A stretch of 64,000 bases of DNA from SCN-70-22 sp046327755. GTDB lineage: Bacteria; Gemmatimonadota; Gemmatimonadetes; Gemmatimonadales; Gemmatimonadaceae. Position numbers and translations under genes: made by a program. The stretch is from the NCBI GenBank assembly GCA_046327755.1, contig JAXLXW010000003.1, forward strand, positions 62,001-126,000, read 5' to 3'. Position 1 is the first letter of the stretch. Each line of letters begins with the position of its first letter. Positions 51,830-60,229 of the stretch are shown here, piece by piece. The notes below the pieces were generated by a model, which was given only the letters and a program-made list of their open reading frames with translations, ran no database searches and had not been told where the DNA came from.

Positions 51830-53304
51830 CGCGGGCTCCAGCGCTGCTCGAGCGTCCGCGCCGCGCGAGACAGGGGAAGCGACATGGCGAGGTACATCGC
51901 CCCGCACAGCACGCCGGGAACGAACCAGCTCCCGATGTTGGTCGCATAGATCGACGTCGCCTTCGTCAGCTCCACCACGGTGATGACCGAGACGAGCGAC
52001 GAGTCCTTGAGGAGCGCGACGAAGTCGTTCGTCATCGGCGCGAGGGCGAGGCGGAACGCCTGCGGCCCACGCACCAGGCGCAGCACCTGCCACTCCGACA
52101 GCCCGAGCGTCCGCGCGGCCTCCAGCTGCAACGGCGAGATCGCCATCAGCGCGGAGCGGTAGATCTCCGACTCGTAGGCCGCGTAGTTCAGTCCCAGGCC
52201 GATCATCGCCGCGAGGAAGGCCGGGAGCCGCACCACGCTCGACAGGCCGTAGTAGAGCACGAAGAGCTGCAGCAGCACGGGCGTTCCCCGCATTACCTCG
52301 ACGTAGACCGTGAGCAGCGCGCGAACGATCCCCGTCCCGTACACGCGCCCCGCGGCGATGGCGACGCCGAGGGCGACGGCGAGCAGCATCGCCAGGCAAG
52401 AGAGGGCGAGCGTGAGCCCGGCCCCTCGCAACAGGGCGGGGAGGTACCGGGCGATGGTCGTGGTGGCGCTCGGACGCGTCACGGCGGTGCGCGAGACGGA
52501 ATCCGAGAGGACGGTTGCGAAGTGTGCTGCCTGCCCCTCGTCCCACACCTGCCACCGGCGGAACGTTCGCTCGAGACTCCCATCGCGCATGCGGTCACGG
52601 AGGATCGCGTTGGCCGAGTCACGGAGCGCTGTGTCGGCGCGTGCGAACACCGCCACGTAGTGCCCGCGCGCCAGCGCGTCGGACTGGATGACAAACCCTC
52701 CCATGCGCCGGAGCGATCGCTCGGCGATCACGTGATCGAGGAGCACCGCGTCGACGCGCCCGGCCACGAGGTCGGAGTAGGGGTGCACGTCGTCGTCGTA
52801 GGACACCGGCACCACCCCCTGCGACGCTTGCGCCTCGAGCAGCATCTGGTACGCGAGGGTGGCGCCGAGTGTGGCGACGCGCTTGCCGCGGAGGTCGGCG
52901 AGCGCGTGGAATCGCGCCGTGTCCGCGGGGCGGACGGCGAGCACCTCGCGGAACTCGAAGTAGGGGAGGGAGAGCGCGTACAGGTCGTGCAGGTCGGGGC
53001 GATCCTCGATCCCCGAGAGCCCCACGTCGAAGTCGCCGCGCTCCACCGACGGCGCGATCGACTGGTAGGCGACCTGCACAAACCGTGGGGTGCGCCCCAG
53101 CCCCCGGGCCAGCATCTCGGCAATCTCGACATCGAATCCGCGCATGCTGTCGGGATGCGCCGGGTCCGACTCGACAAACGGTGCGCCCCCCTCAGCGTCG
53201 CCGCCCCACCGCAGCTCGCGGGTTGCGGGGCGGTCAATGCCCGAGCCGGTGTCGGCCGTGCACGCCGCCAGGGCCATCGAGAGCGCGAAGGCGAGGAGGC
53301 GCAT
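51826..53304 (-). CDS. Amino-acid ABC transporter, fused substrate-binding protein and permease
   Basis: A 492-residue fusion. The first 15 residues and Cys form a lipoprotein signal (LLAFALSMALAAC). Residues about 25-265 are a solute-binding domain of the polar amino-acid class (SMRGFDVEIAEMLARGLGR, GDFDVGLSGIEDRPDLHD, DLRGKRVATLGATLAYQML). Residues about 280-492 form the permease with five hydrophobic segments and the EAA-type loop EAARTLGLSEWQVLRLVRGPQAFR. Fused binding-permease proteins are known from GlnP-type importers in Gram-positives. The substrate (Gln, Glu, Arg or another) is not determined. Translationally coupled to its ATPase. Confidence 0.88.
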   Translation of the reverse strand: MRLLAFALSMALAACTADTGSGIDRPATRELRWGGDAEGGAPFVESDPAHPDSMRGFDVEIAEMLARGLGRTPRFVQVAYQSIAPSVERGDFDVGLSGIEDRPDLHDLYALSLPYFEFREVLAVRPADTARFHALADLRGKRVATLGATLAYQMLLEAQASQGVVPVSYDDDVHPYSDLVAGRVDAVLLDHVIAERSLRRMGGFVIQSDALARGHYVAVFARADTALRDSANAILRDRMRDGSLERTFRRWQVWDEGQAAHFATVLSDSVSRTAVTRPSATTTIARYLPALLRGAGLTLALSCLAMLLAVALGVAIAAGRVYGTGIVRALLTVYVEVMRGTPVLLQLFVLYYGLSSVVRLPAFLAAMIGLGLNYAAYESEIYRSALMAISPLQLEAARTLGLSEWQVLRLVRGPQAFRLALAPMTNDFVALLKDSSLVSVITVVELTKATSIYATNIGSWFVPGVLCGAMYLAMSLPLSRAARTLEQRWSPR

Positions 53305-53384
53305 CAGGGTCGCCCCCGCGATGCGCCCGCCCGCCTCGGCGCATCTGACCCGGGGGCGATGACGGGGCGCGAGGCGGACCGGCG

Positions 53385-56300
53385 TCAGGATCGCGTCCCC
53401 AGCGCCGCCCAACGCAGCTGCAATGCCTTGAGGACGGTCGGGAAGTAGCCCATCTGCGAGCGCTGGTCGGTCGTCGGCGGTTCGGAGACGCGCACGGTGT
53501 TGCCGTACAGCGCCGCGATGCGCTGCACGAGTTCACCCGCCGTCTCTGCGAGGTCTCGCGCTTCAGTCAACCGGCGCTCGTCACGCGGCGTCGACGCTTC
53601 GAGGCGCTTCACCTCGGTGCGCGCCGAGTCGGAGAGCGCGGCGGCGTCGCGGTAGAGCACGGCGATGCGGTCGAGCGATTCGGTCCACTGCTGTCGCGCC
53701 AGCGGGGTGAGGCGCACCCGAGCGTCCTCGCGCACCTCGAATCGGCGCGCGAAGGACTCGCCAGCGATCGTCACCCGCGCCTCGTAGGTCCCGGGCGTCG
53801 CCCAGCGCCCGGGTAAGCTACCGCCGAACGGATCGTCGTCGTCCCCGCCACCGCGACCGGCGCGAAGCTCGGGGTGCCGCAGGTTCCAGATCACGCGCAC
53901 CACACCGCCGTTGCGCCTGGCGGCAACCGGGACGCGCGCGATCTCGCGCCCGGACGCGCTGTGGATCGTCACCGCAGTCCCCTCGGGCACGCCATCCCGC
54001 GCCCACAGGTCGATGATCGCCCCCACCGGTGGGTTCTCGCCGCGGAAGACGAGGTCGCCCGCGTGCGCCTTGGTGCTCGACATGCGGTTCATCGAGGCGG
54101 GCGCAATGGTGAAAAGGTGCCCGGCCGCCGCGCGAACCGCGGGCGTCATCTCCTGCAGCGCGTGCACCTGGTCGACGATCCACACGCCGCGCCCGTGCGT
54201 CCCCAGCACCAGGTCGTTCTCTCGCGGCTGGATCACGAGGTCGTTGATCGGAACCGTTGGGAGTCCGCCGTCGAAGTACGACCAGTGTGCCCCGCCGTCG
54301 AGCGAAACGTACAGTCCGAACTCCGTCCCGAGATAGAGCAGCTGCGCGTTGCGCGGATCCTCGACGATCACCTTGATCGTCCGTTCAGCCGGCAGGTCGT
54401 TGACGATCGAGCTCCACGTCTCGCCGTAGTCGGTCGACTTGAAGAGGTAGTTGGTGTAGTCGTCCGCCTGGTGCCCGTCGAAGGCGGCATAGACCGTCCC
54501 GGCCGTTTGTCGCGAGGCGAAGAGCGAGGCGACCCACGTGTTCTTCGGCACGCCGGGAAAGCGCGACGTGAGGTCGGTCCAGGTGCGGCCACCGTCACGC
54601 GAGCGCTTCACGTTTCCGTCGTCGGTGCCCACGTACAGGACGCCTGCGACCTTCGGCGACTCGCTGAACGCCGAGACGGTCGGGTAGTACGAGACGCCGT
54701 CGTCGAGCGAGAGGGTGTTCTCCTCCGGCGGCTGTCCCATGATGGTGAGCGAACGTCGGTCGACGCCGGTCGTCGGGTTCCCTAACGAGCGCCACGTGTC
54801 ACCGCGGTTGTCGCTCGTCCAGAGGACCGCCATCCCGGCGAAGACCGTGTTCGCGTTATGCGCGGAGATGGCGAACGGCGAGTTCCACCCGGCCGGTGGG
54901 ATCTTCTTTCCGACCTTGGGGTCGGGGGCCCCCCAGTTGCCGAGCTTTGGGCCTTCGCCCTCCTTCACCGTCGGGCGCAGGTTCTTCGCCTCTCGCGTCT
55001 GTACGTCCACGCGCGTGATGCCGAGGTATTGCGACGAGGAGTAGACGGTACGGTTGTCCGTCGTGTCGATCACGTTGTGGAAGCCGTCGCCCCCGCCCAC
55101 GCGATACCAGTCGTCGTTGAGGATCCCCTGCGTGGAGAAGGTCTGGCTGGGGCCGCACCAGCTCCCGTTGTCCTGCAGCCCGCCGCAGACGAAGTAGGGG
55201 GACGACGTGCTCGCCGAGACGTGATAGAACTGCGACACGGGGAGCGAGGCCAGGTACAGCCACTTCTTTCCGCGATCGTAGCTGATCCCGACGCCGCCGT
55301 CGTCGCCCTTGATGAGATGGCGCGAGTCCTTTGGATCCACCCACACGACGCGATCGTCTCCATGCAGCGACTGGCGCGGCTCCACGAACGTCTTGCCGCT
55401 GTCGTCGCTGACAGAGTACTGCACCATGTAGATGCGGCTCTGGTCGCTCGGGTCGACGCGGATCTGCGACGAGTACGCCGGGCGCGGGTTCCAGTCGCTC
55501 ATGTGACGCCACGTTTCGCCCTTGTCCTCGGAGCGGAAGACGCCGCCGAGCCGCTTGCCGTACGAGATGGATGACGTGTAGCGCGACCCCTGTTCGAGCG
55601 AGATGTAGACGATGCGCGGATCCTTGCGGTAGATCGAGATGCCGATGCGTCCGACCGTTCCCGTGGGAAGCCCGCTCGTGAGCTGGCGCCAGGTACGCCC
55701 GGCATCGGTGCTCTTGTACAGTCCGCTCCCCGGTCCGCCCCCCACAAAGCCGAATGGCGCGCGGCGACGCTGGTAGAGCGCAGCATACACGATGGAAGGA
55801 TCGCTCGGATCGATCGCGACGTCGACGACGCCGGTGTCCTCATCCCTGGCGAGGATGCGCGTCCAGGTCGCGCCGCCGTCGGTCGACTTATAGAGACCGC
55901 GATCGGGGTTCGGCCCCCACAGGTGGCCGGGGACTGCGACGTAGACCACGTCGGAGTTGGTGGGATCGACGGCGATGCGTGCGATGTGCTTGCTCGCGCG
56001 CAGCCCGACGTTCGTCCACGTCTTCCCCGCGTCGGTCGACTTGTAGACACCGTCGCCCCATCCGGAACTCTGGCGGTTGGTCGCCTCTCCGGTCCCGACC
56101 CAGACGATGCGCGGGTCGCGCTGGTCCACCGTGATGGCGCCGACCGAGTGCACGCGCTCGCGATGAAAGACGGGGGCCCAGGTCACGCCGTTGTCGGTCG
56201 TCTTCCAGACGCCGCCGGTCGCGCTCGCCGCGTAGAACTCATACGCGTTGGCTTCGTTCACCGCGATATCGACGACGCGCCCGCTCATGTTCGCCGGGCC

Positions 56301-56435
56301 GATGGAGCGGGCGCGGAGCGCCGAGAGATCGGGCGCGCCTTGCGCCTGAAGGGGCGCGGCGAAGACGAAGGCGCAGGCGGACACAGCTGCAACGCAAGCC
56401 GAGATCGCGCGGAACTGACGGACGGGGTGGGGCAT
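53385..56435 (-). CDS. Secreted BNR/Asp-box repeat beta-propeller protein (sortilin/VPS10-like)
   Basis: A 1016-residue exported protein with a signal peptide (CVAAVSACAFVFAAPLQAQG). It contains many Asp-box repeats of the form S-x-D-x-G-x-x-W: STDAGKTWTNVG, STDGGATWTRIL, STDAGRTWRQL, SEDKGETWRHM, SRDGGRTWTDL, STDYGETWSSI and SLDGGAHWSYF. These build sortilin/VPS10-like beta-propellers in the first 750 residues. The last 260 residues form a beta-sandwich and a helical tail (DARVRLTPLARQQWTESLDRIAVLYRD). The family is often annotated as a glycosyl hydrolase, but no catalytic residues are assigned. The ATG at 56435 begins the signal peptide. Confidence 0.85.
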   Translation of the reverse strand: MPHPVRQFRAISACVAAVSACAFVFAAPLQAQGAPDLSALRARSIGPANMSGRVVDIAVNEANAYEFYAASATGGVWKTTDNGVTWAPVFHRERVHSVGAITVDQRDPRIVWVGTGEATNRQSSGWGDGVYKSTDAGKTWTNVGLRASKHIARIAVDPTNSDVVYVAVPGHLWGPNPDRGLYKSTDGGATWTRILARDEDTGVVDVAIDPSDPSIVYAALYQRRRAPFGFVGGGPGSGLYKSTDAGRTWRQLTSGLPTGTVGRIGISIYRKDPRIVYISLEQGSRYTSSISYGKRLGGVFRSEDKGETWRHMSDWNPRPAYSSQIRVDPSDQSRIYMVQYSVSDDSGKTFVEPRQSLHGDDRVVWVDPKDSRHLIKGDDGGVGISYDRGKKWLYLASLPVSQFYHVSASTSSPYFVCGGLQDNGSWCGPSQTFSTQGILNDDWYRVGGGDGFHNVIDTTDNRTVYSSSQYLGITRVDVQTREAKNLRPTVKEGEGPKLGNWGAPDPKVGKKIPPAGWNSPFAISAHNANTVFAGMAVLWTSDNRGDTWRSLGNPTTGVDRRSLTIMGQPPEENTLSLDDGVSYYPTVSAFSESPKVAGVLYVGTDDGNVKRSRDGGRTWTDLTSRFPGVPKNTWVASLFASRQTAGTVYAAFDGHQADDYTNYLFKSTDYGETWSSIVNDLPAERTIKVIVEDPRNAQLLYLGTEFGLYVSLDGGAHWSYFDGGLPTVPINDLVIQPRENDLVLGTHGRGVWIVDQVHALQEMTPAVRAAAGHLFTIAPASMNRMSSTKAHAGDLVFRGENPPVGAIIDLWARDGVPEGTAVTIHSASGREIARVPVAARRNGGVVRVIWNLRHPELRAGRGGGDDDDPFGGSLPGRWATPGTYEARVTIAGESFARRFEVREDARVRLTPLARQQWTESLDRIAVLYRDAAALSDSARTEVKRLEASTPRDERRLTEARDLAETAGELVQRIAALYGNTVRVSEPPTTDQRSQMGYFPTVLKALQLRWAALGTRS

Positions 56436-56583
56436 TGCGATGGGAGTAAGGGTCGCGGATAGGCTATCGCGTTCACCATCCGCTGTCGACCGGCTCGCCC
56501 CCCGCGCGTTGGGAGACCGTCGCCGGTGTCGTCGCGAGGTGCCCTCCGTCCCCTCACCCCTTCGCGGCGAGCGCGGAATCGCA

Positions 56584-56646
56584 GTCAGGGCCGTCAGGGC
56601 CGTCAGGGCCGTCAGGGCCACCACGGCCACCACGGCCACCACGGCG
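56584..56646. repeat. Compound 9-bp tandem repeat
   Basis: Four exact copies of GTCAGGGCC (56584-56619) are followed by three near-exact copies of ACCACGGCC (56620-56646). The tract lies upstream of both divergent genes and could vary in length by slippage. Confidence 0.85.
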
Positions 56647-56672
56647 GCCAGGGCCGCCCGCCGAAAGACCGC

Positions 56673-56701
56673 TGGAACTCGACACGCTTCACGTGTATAT
56701 A
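56673..56701 (+). promoter_or_regulatory. Possible promoter of yceI
   Basis: TGGAAC at 56673-56678 and TATATA at 56696-56701 are spaced by 17 bases, 36 bases upstream of the yceI ATG. The -35 match is poor; the call rests mainly on the AT-rich -10-like sequence. Confidence 0.35.
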
Positions 56702-56737
56702 TCTCAGCAACGAGACATCTAACCCGAGGCCGTCGTC

Positions 56738-57331
56738 ATGCGTCGTTTGCTCCTGCTCCTGCTCCTGTCCGCCGCTGCCCTTGTCGCCACTCCCGCCCGC
56801 CTGCACGCCCAGGCGCCCACCTGGAAGATCGACCCGGTCCACTCCGAGCTCACCTTTCGCATCCGCCACTACGTGACCCGCGTGCGTGGCACCTTTGCCA
56901 AGTGGGATGGGAGCATCACCGCCGATCCCGCGTCGCTCGCCAAGGGGAGCGTGCTCGTCTCGATCGACTCCAAGAGCATCGATACGAACAACGAGATGCG
57001 CGACAATCACCTCAAGTCGAACGACTTCTTTGCCACCGACTCCTTCCCGGCGCTCACCTTCAAGAGCTCGCGCGTCGAGCTCAAGGGTGAATCGCTGAAG
57101 GTCTTCGGCGACCTGACCATTCGCGGGATCACCAAGCCGGTGGTGCTCGAGGGGACGTACAACGGCGTGACGAAGGACATGCAGGGGAAGGAGCGCATGG
57201 GGTTCGACGCCTCGACGAAGATCAATCGCCTCGACTATAAGGTGGCCTGGAACCGCGCGATCGAAGGGGGCGGTGTCATGCTCGGTGACGAGGTCGAGAT
57301 CAACATCACGGTCGAAGCGGTCAAGCAGTAG
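56738..57331 (+). CDS. YceI-family periplasmic lipid-binding protein
   Basis: A 197-residue protein with a signal peptide (LLLLLLLSAAALVATPARLHAQ). The YceI lipocalin-like barrel is clear: WKIDPVHSELTFRIRHYVTR at the start of the mature protein, GTFAKWDGSITADPASL, DNHLKSNDFFATDSFPALTF, LTIRGITKPVVLEGTYNGV and LDYKVAWNRAIEGGGVMLGD. The family binds polyisoprenoids or similar amphiphiles in the periplasm. It stands alone on its strand, divergent from the BNR-repeat gene. Confidence 0.93.
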   Translation: MRRLLLLLLLSAAALVATPARLHAQAPTWKIDPVHSELTFRIRHYVTRVRGTFAKWDGSITADPASLAKGSVLVSIDSKSIDTNNEMRDNHLKSNDFFATDSFPALTFKSSRVELKGESLKVFGDLTIRGITKPVVLEGTYNGVTKDMQGKERMGFDASTKINRLDYKVAWNRAIEGGGVMLGDEVEINITVEAVKQ

Positions 57332-57411
57332 CGCGACGACCACCGTACCATGGCGCGGGGGCGTGCGGCGATTGCCGTGACGCCCCCGCGGCTTCGTTCA
57401 TGCGAGACCGC

Positions 57412-57496
57412 GCATGCGTGCGTGTGCGTGCGTGTGCGTGCGTGTGCGTGCGTGTGCGTGCGTGTGCGTGCGTGTGCGTGCGTGCTTGTGCGTGCG
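57412..57496. repeat. 10-bp tandem repeat (CGTGTGCGTG)n
   Basis: Six perfect 10-bp units occupy 57421-57480, with partial units on both sides. The tract lies between the convergent yceI and DJ-1/PfpI genes and ends about 4 bases before the stop of the latter. The alternating purine-pyrimidine sequence could adopt Z-DNA and is prone to slippage. Confidence 0.95.
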
Positions 57497-57499
57497 GCG

Positions 57500-58102
57500 T
57501 CAGGGGCGGGCGTGCTGGTGCCAGTCGCCCTCGTACTCCATGTAACGCGCTGCTTCCAGCGCGAGGTCTTCGCCCAGGAGTCGGGCGACCACGTGCAGCG
57601 ACATGTCGATGCCCGCGCTGACCCCTGCGGAGAGGATCACCCGCCCATTGTCGACGATGCGCGCCCCTTCGCGGACGGTCGTCACCGGTGCAACGGCGCG
57701 GAGTTCGTCGAACGCGAGGTGATGGGTCGTCGCGGCGAGCCCGTCGAGCAGCCCGGCGCACGCCAGAACCAATGCCCCCGTGCACACGGAGAGGAGGTAC
57801 TCGGTCGATGCACCGGTACGGGCGATCCACTCCAGCATCACCGGGTTCTTCATCTCCCGGCGCGTCCCGAAGCCGCCGGGGACGAGGAGGATGTCCGGGT
57901 GCGGCGCGCTCTCGAACGAATGCAGCGGTGTGACGACGAGCCCGTTCCGGGCGCGGATCGTCTGGCCGCGCTCCGACACGGTGAAGACGTCGAACGGATC
58001 GAGCTGCGAACGGCGTCCGCAGACGGAGAAGACCTCGAAGGGGCCGGCGAAGTCGAGGACCTCGACGTCGTCAAAGAGGACGATGGCGACGGATCTGCGC
58101 AT
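57500..58102 (-). CDS. DJ-1/PfpI-family protein (GATase1-like, isonitrile hydratase type)
   Basis: A 200-residue protein of the DJ-1/PfpI superfamily. It starts MRRSVAIVLFDDVEVLDFAG, typical of the group that includes isonitrile hydratase and the N-terminal domain of GlxA-type regulators. The nucleophile elbow is LLSVCTGALVLACAGLLDG, followed by the region ATTHHLAFDELR and ILSAGVSAGIDMSLHVVARL. No AraC helix-turn-helix domain follows, so it is the enzyme-like form. The ATG at 58102 has GGGGAG 6 bases upstream; a start at 58141 is also possible. Its function here is unknown. Confidence 0.85.
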   Translation of the reverse strand: MRRSVAIVLFDDVEVLDFAGPFEVFSVCGRRSQLDPFDVFTVSERGQTIRARNGLVVTPLHSFESAPHPDILLVPGGFGTRREMKNPVMLEWIARTGASTEYLLSVCTGALVLACAGLLDGLAATTHHLAFDELRAVAPVTTVREGARIVDNGRVILSAGVSAGIDMSLHVVARLLGEDLALEAARYMEYEGDWHQHARP

Positions 58103-58206
58103 GATGGGCTCCCCGAACGGGAGTTGTTGAATGACGGTCATCCCCTACAGGATAGGCGGGTGAGTCCCTCACGCGCGAGTCGTACACCTTCCGCACCTTC
58201 CCGCCC

Positions 58207-59598
58207 ATGTTCTCCCACACGATCATCGAGCCGTTCCGCGTTCGCACCGTCGAACCGATCCGGCAAACGACACGCGCCGAACGTGAGTCGGCGCTCCATC
58301 ACGCCTCCTACAACGTCTTTCGCCTCGACGCGCGCGACGTCCTCATCGACCTGCTGACCGACTCGGGGACCGGTGCGATGTCGGCCAACCAGTGGGCGGC
58401 GATGATGCAGAGCGACGAGTCGTACGCCGGCGCACGGTCGTTCCATCGCTTTCGCGATGCAGTGTCCGACATCACGCACCTCACACACGTCCTCCCGACG
58501 CACCAGGGGCGCGCCGCCGAGCGCATCCTCTTCTCGGCGATGGTGAAGGCGGGCGACGTGGTGCCCAACAACACGCACTTCGACACCACGCGGGCCAACG
58601 TCGAGGATCGTGGAGCGGTGGCCCTCGACCTCCCCTGCGAGGAGGGGCGCGATCCGCAGCTCATGCATCCCTTCAAGGGGAACATGGACCTCGAGGCGCT
58701 GGAACGGGTGCTGCGCGAGCATGAGGGACGCGTCCCGATGGTGATGGTGACGGTGACGAACAACTCCGGCGGCGGGCAGCCGGTGAGCATGGCCAACATC
58801 CGCGCGGTGCACGAGCTCTGTCGGCGTCATGGCGTCCCGTTCTTCCTCGATGCCTGCCGCTTTGCGGAGAACGCGTGGTTCATCAAGCTCCGCGAGCCCG
58901 GCTACGCCGACAAGTCGCCGACCGAGATTGCGCGTGAGATGTTCTCGTACGTCGACGGCTGCACGATGAGCGCGAAGAAGGACGGGCTGGCCAACATCGG
59001 CGGCTTCCTGGCGCTCAACGACGAAGCGGTCGCCAACCGGTGCCGGAACAACCTCATCCTCACCGAGGGGTTCCCGACGTACGGCGGGCTCGCGGGCTAT
59101 GACCTCGAGGCGATCGCCGTCGGGCTCAAGGAAGTGCTCGAGGAAGACTACCTCCGCTACCGCATTCGTTCAGTGGAGTACCTCGCCGAGAAGTTGCAGG
59201 CCGCCGACGTGCCGATGCTGGTGCCGCCGGGCGGCCACGCGCTGTACCTCGACGCGCGCCGCCTCCTGCCACACATTCCGCAGTTGGAGTATCCGGCGTG
59301 GGCGCTGTCGTGCGCCCTCTATCTCGAGGGCGGCGTGCGCGCGGTGGAGATCGGGACGGTGATGTTCGGCCTCCAGCCCGACGGGAGTGAGAAACCGTCG
59401 CGCATGGAACTCCTGCGCCTCGCCTTTCCGCGGCGCGTGTACACGCAGTCGCACGTGGACTACCTCGCCGAGGTGATCGCGTACGTGCGCCAGCGTGCGC
59501 ATGCGCTGCGTGGCATGCGCATCGTGGAGCAGCCGGCGGCGCTGCGGCACTTCACGGCGCGACTGGCGCCGGTCGCCACGGGGCTGTACGCCGAGTAA
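58207..59598 (+). CDS. tnaA: Tryptophanase (tryptophan indole-lyase)
   Basis: A 463-residue PLP beta-eliminating lyase. It aligns end to end with TnaA: PFRVRTVEPIRQTTRAERE, DLLTDSGTGAMSANQWAAMM, THQGRAAERI, SGGGQPVSMAN, DACRFAENAWFIK, MSAKKDGLANIGG (Lys257/258, the second expected to hold PLP), EGFPTYGGLAGYD and RHFTARL. Two positions that separate tryptophanase from tyrosine phenol-lyase favour tryptophanase: Asp126 in HFDTTR, where the phenol-lyase has Thr, and VEIG instead of MERG. It cleaves tryptophan to indole, pyruvate and ammonia. No TnaC-like leader or tnaB permease is evident. Confidence 0.88.
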   Translation: MFSHTIIEPFRVRTVEPIRQTTRAERESALHHASYNVFRLDARDVLIDLLTDSGTGAMSANQWAAMMQSDESYAGARSFHRFRDAVSDITHLTHVLPTHQGRAAERILFSAMVKAGDVVPNNTHFDTTRANVEDRGAVALDLPCEEGRDPQLMHPFKGNMDLEALERVLREHEGRVPMVMVTVTNNSGGGQPVSMANIRAVHELCRRHGVPFFLDACRFAENAWFIKLREPGYADKSPTEIAREMFSYVDGCTMSAKKDGLANIGGFLALNDEAVANRCRNNLILTEGFPTYGGLAGYDLEAIAVGLKEVLEEDYLRYRIRSVEYLAEKLQAADVPMLVPPGGHALYLDARRLLPHIPQLEYPAWALSCALYLEGGVRAVEIGTVMFGLQPDGSEKPSRMELLRLAFPRRVYTQSHVDYLAEVIAYVRQRAHALRGMRIVEQPAALRHFTARLAPVATGLYAE

Positions 59599-59624
59599 CC
59601 AGCGCACGCGCAGGTGCGGAACGG

Positions 59625-59656
59625 GAACGGGGCGCCTCTCACGAGGCGCCCCGTTC
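59625..59656. terminator. Perfect 13-bp hairpin after tnaA
   Basis: GAACGGGGCGCCT and its exact reverse complement flank a CTCACG loop, 26 bases after the tnaA stop and between convergent genes. No T-tract follows on the plus strand. Confidence 0.65.
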
Positions 59657-59686
59657 GCCATGCGTGGAGAGGCGCAGCCGTCGCGC

Positions 59687-60229
59687 TCAGCTGGCGCCCG
59701 CGCCTAACGCCGCGTCGAGTGCGTTGGTGAACGAGGTGTCGGTCGCGCGGACCGTTCCCAGGTGCTTCCAGCGCAGGACGCCGTCGCGGTCGATCAGGTA
59801 CGACGCGGGAACGCCGAGCGCCATGTAGAGCGTCTGCACCTTCTCATCCGGATCGAGCCAGATGGGGTACGTCATCCGGAAGTCCTTCGAGAACTCGCGG
59901 ATGGTTCCCTCGGAGCCTCGCGCATCGACGCTCACGCCGATGACCTCCAGGCCGTTCGACGCATGCCGGTCGTAGAGCGACTGGAGATACGGGATCTCCT
60001 CGCGGCACGGCGCGCACCATGTCGCCCACACGTTGAGCAGGACGACCTTTCCCTTCTGCTCGGCGATCGACCGGGTCGCGCCGTCGAGCGTGGCGGCAGA
60101 GTAGGGGGGGATCGGCTTTCCGACGGCCACTTCCTTGGGCGTGTCGTCGGACTTGGCGCAGGCGGCCACCAGCGGCGCGGCAAGGACGCCGAGCGCGGCA
60201 ACGATGGTGCGGACGCGTGGAGAGATCAT
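59687..60229 (-). CDS. TlpA/ResA-type thioredoxin-like lipoprotein
   Basis: A 180-residue protein. A lipoprotein signal ends PLVAAC, so it should be anchored on the periplasmic side. The thioredoxin fold of the TlpA/ResA class follows with GKVVLLNVWATWCAPCREEI; the redox pair is Cys-Ala-Pro-Cys. Later landmarks are EVIGVSVDARGSEGTIREF and GVPASYLIDRDGVLRWKHLG with the cis-Pro. Such proteins reduce disulfides in cytochrome c or copper-centre maturation. Its start overlaps the stop of the upstream beta-propeller lipoprotein by 4 bases, which points to a shared task. Confidence 0.92.
   Translation of the reverse strand: MISPRVRTIVAALGVLAAPLVAACAKSDDTPKEVAVGKPIPPYSAATLDGATRSIAEQKGKVVLLNVWATWCAPCREEIPYLQSLYDRHASNGLEVIGVSVDARGSEGTIREFSKDFRMTYPIWLDPDEKVQTLYMALGVPASYLIDRDGVLRWKHLGTVRATDTSFTNALDAALGAGAS

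Larger units (their letters stand above)
56436..56737. other. Divergent intergenic region between the BNR gene and yceI
   Basis: These 302 bases hold no gene I can support. They contain a compound 9-bp repeat and, near the yceI end, a short AT-rich stretch (GTGTATATATCTC) that stands out in this GC-rich DNA and probably belongs to a promoter. Confidence 0.55.

Noticed and set aside
53385..56435. Sialidase or glycosyl hydrolase with a defined catalytic site
   Set aside because: Only Asp-box repeats are visible; the catalytic Arg triad and Tyr/Glu pair of sialidases cannot be placed, so only the propeller fold is claimed.
57412..57496. CRISPR-like array
   Set aside because: The units are contiguous 10-bp repeats with no spacers.
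58207..59598. Tyrosine phenol-lyase as the identity of the PLP lyase
   Set aside because: Asp126 and the VEIG segment match tryptophanase, and the C-terminal RHFTARL also fits TnaA better.
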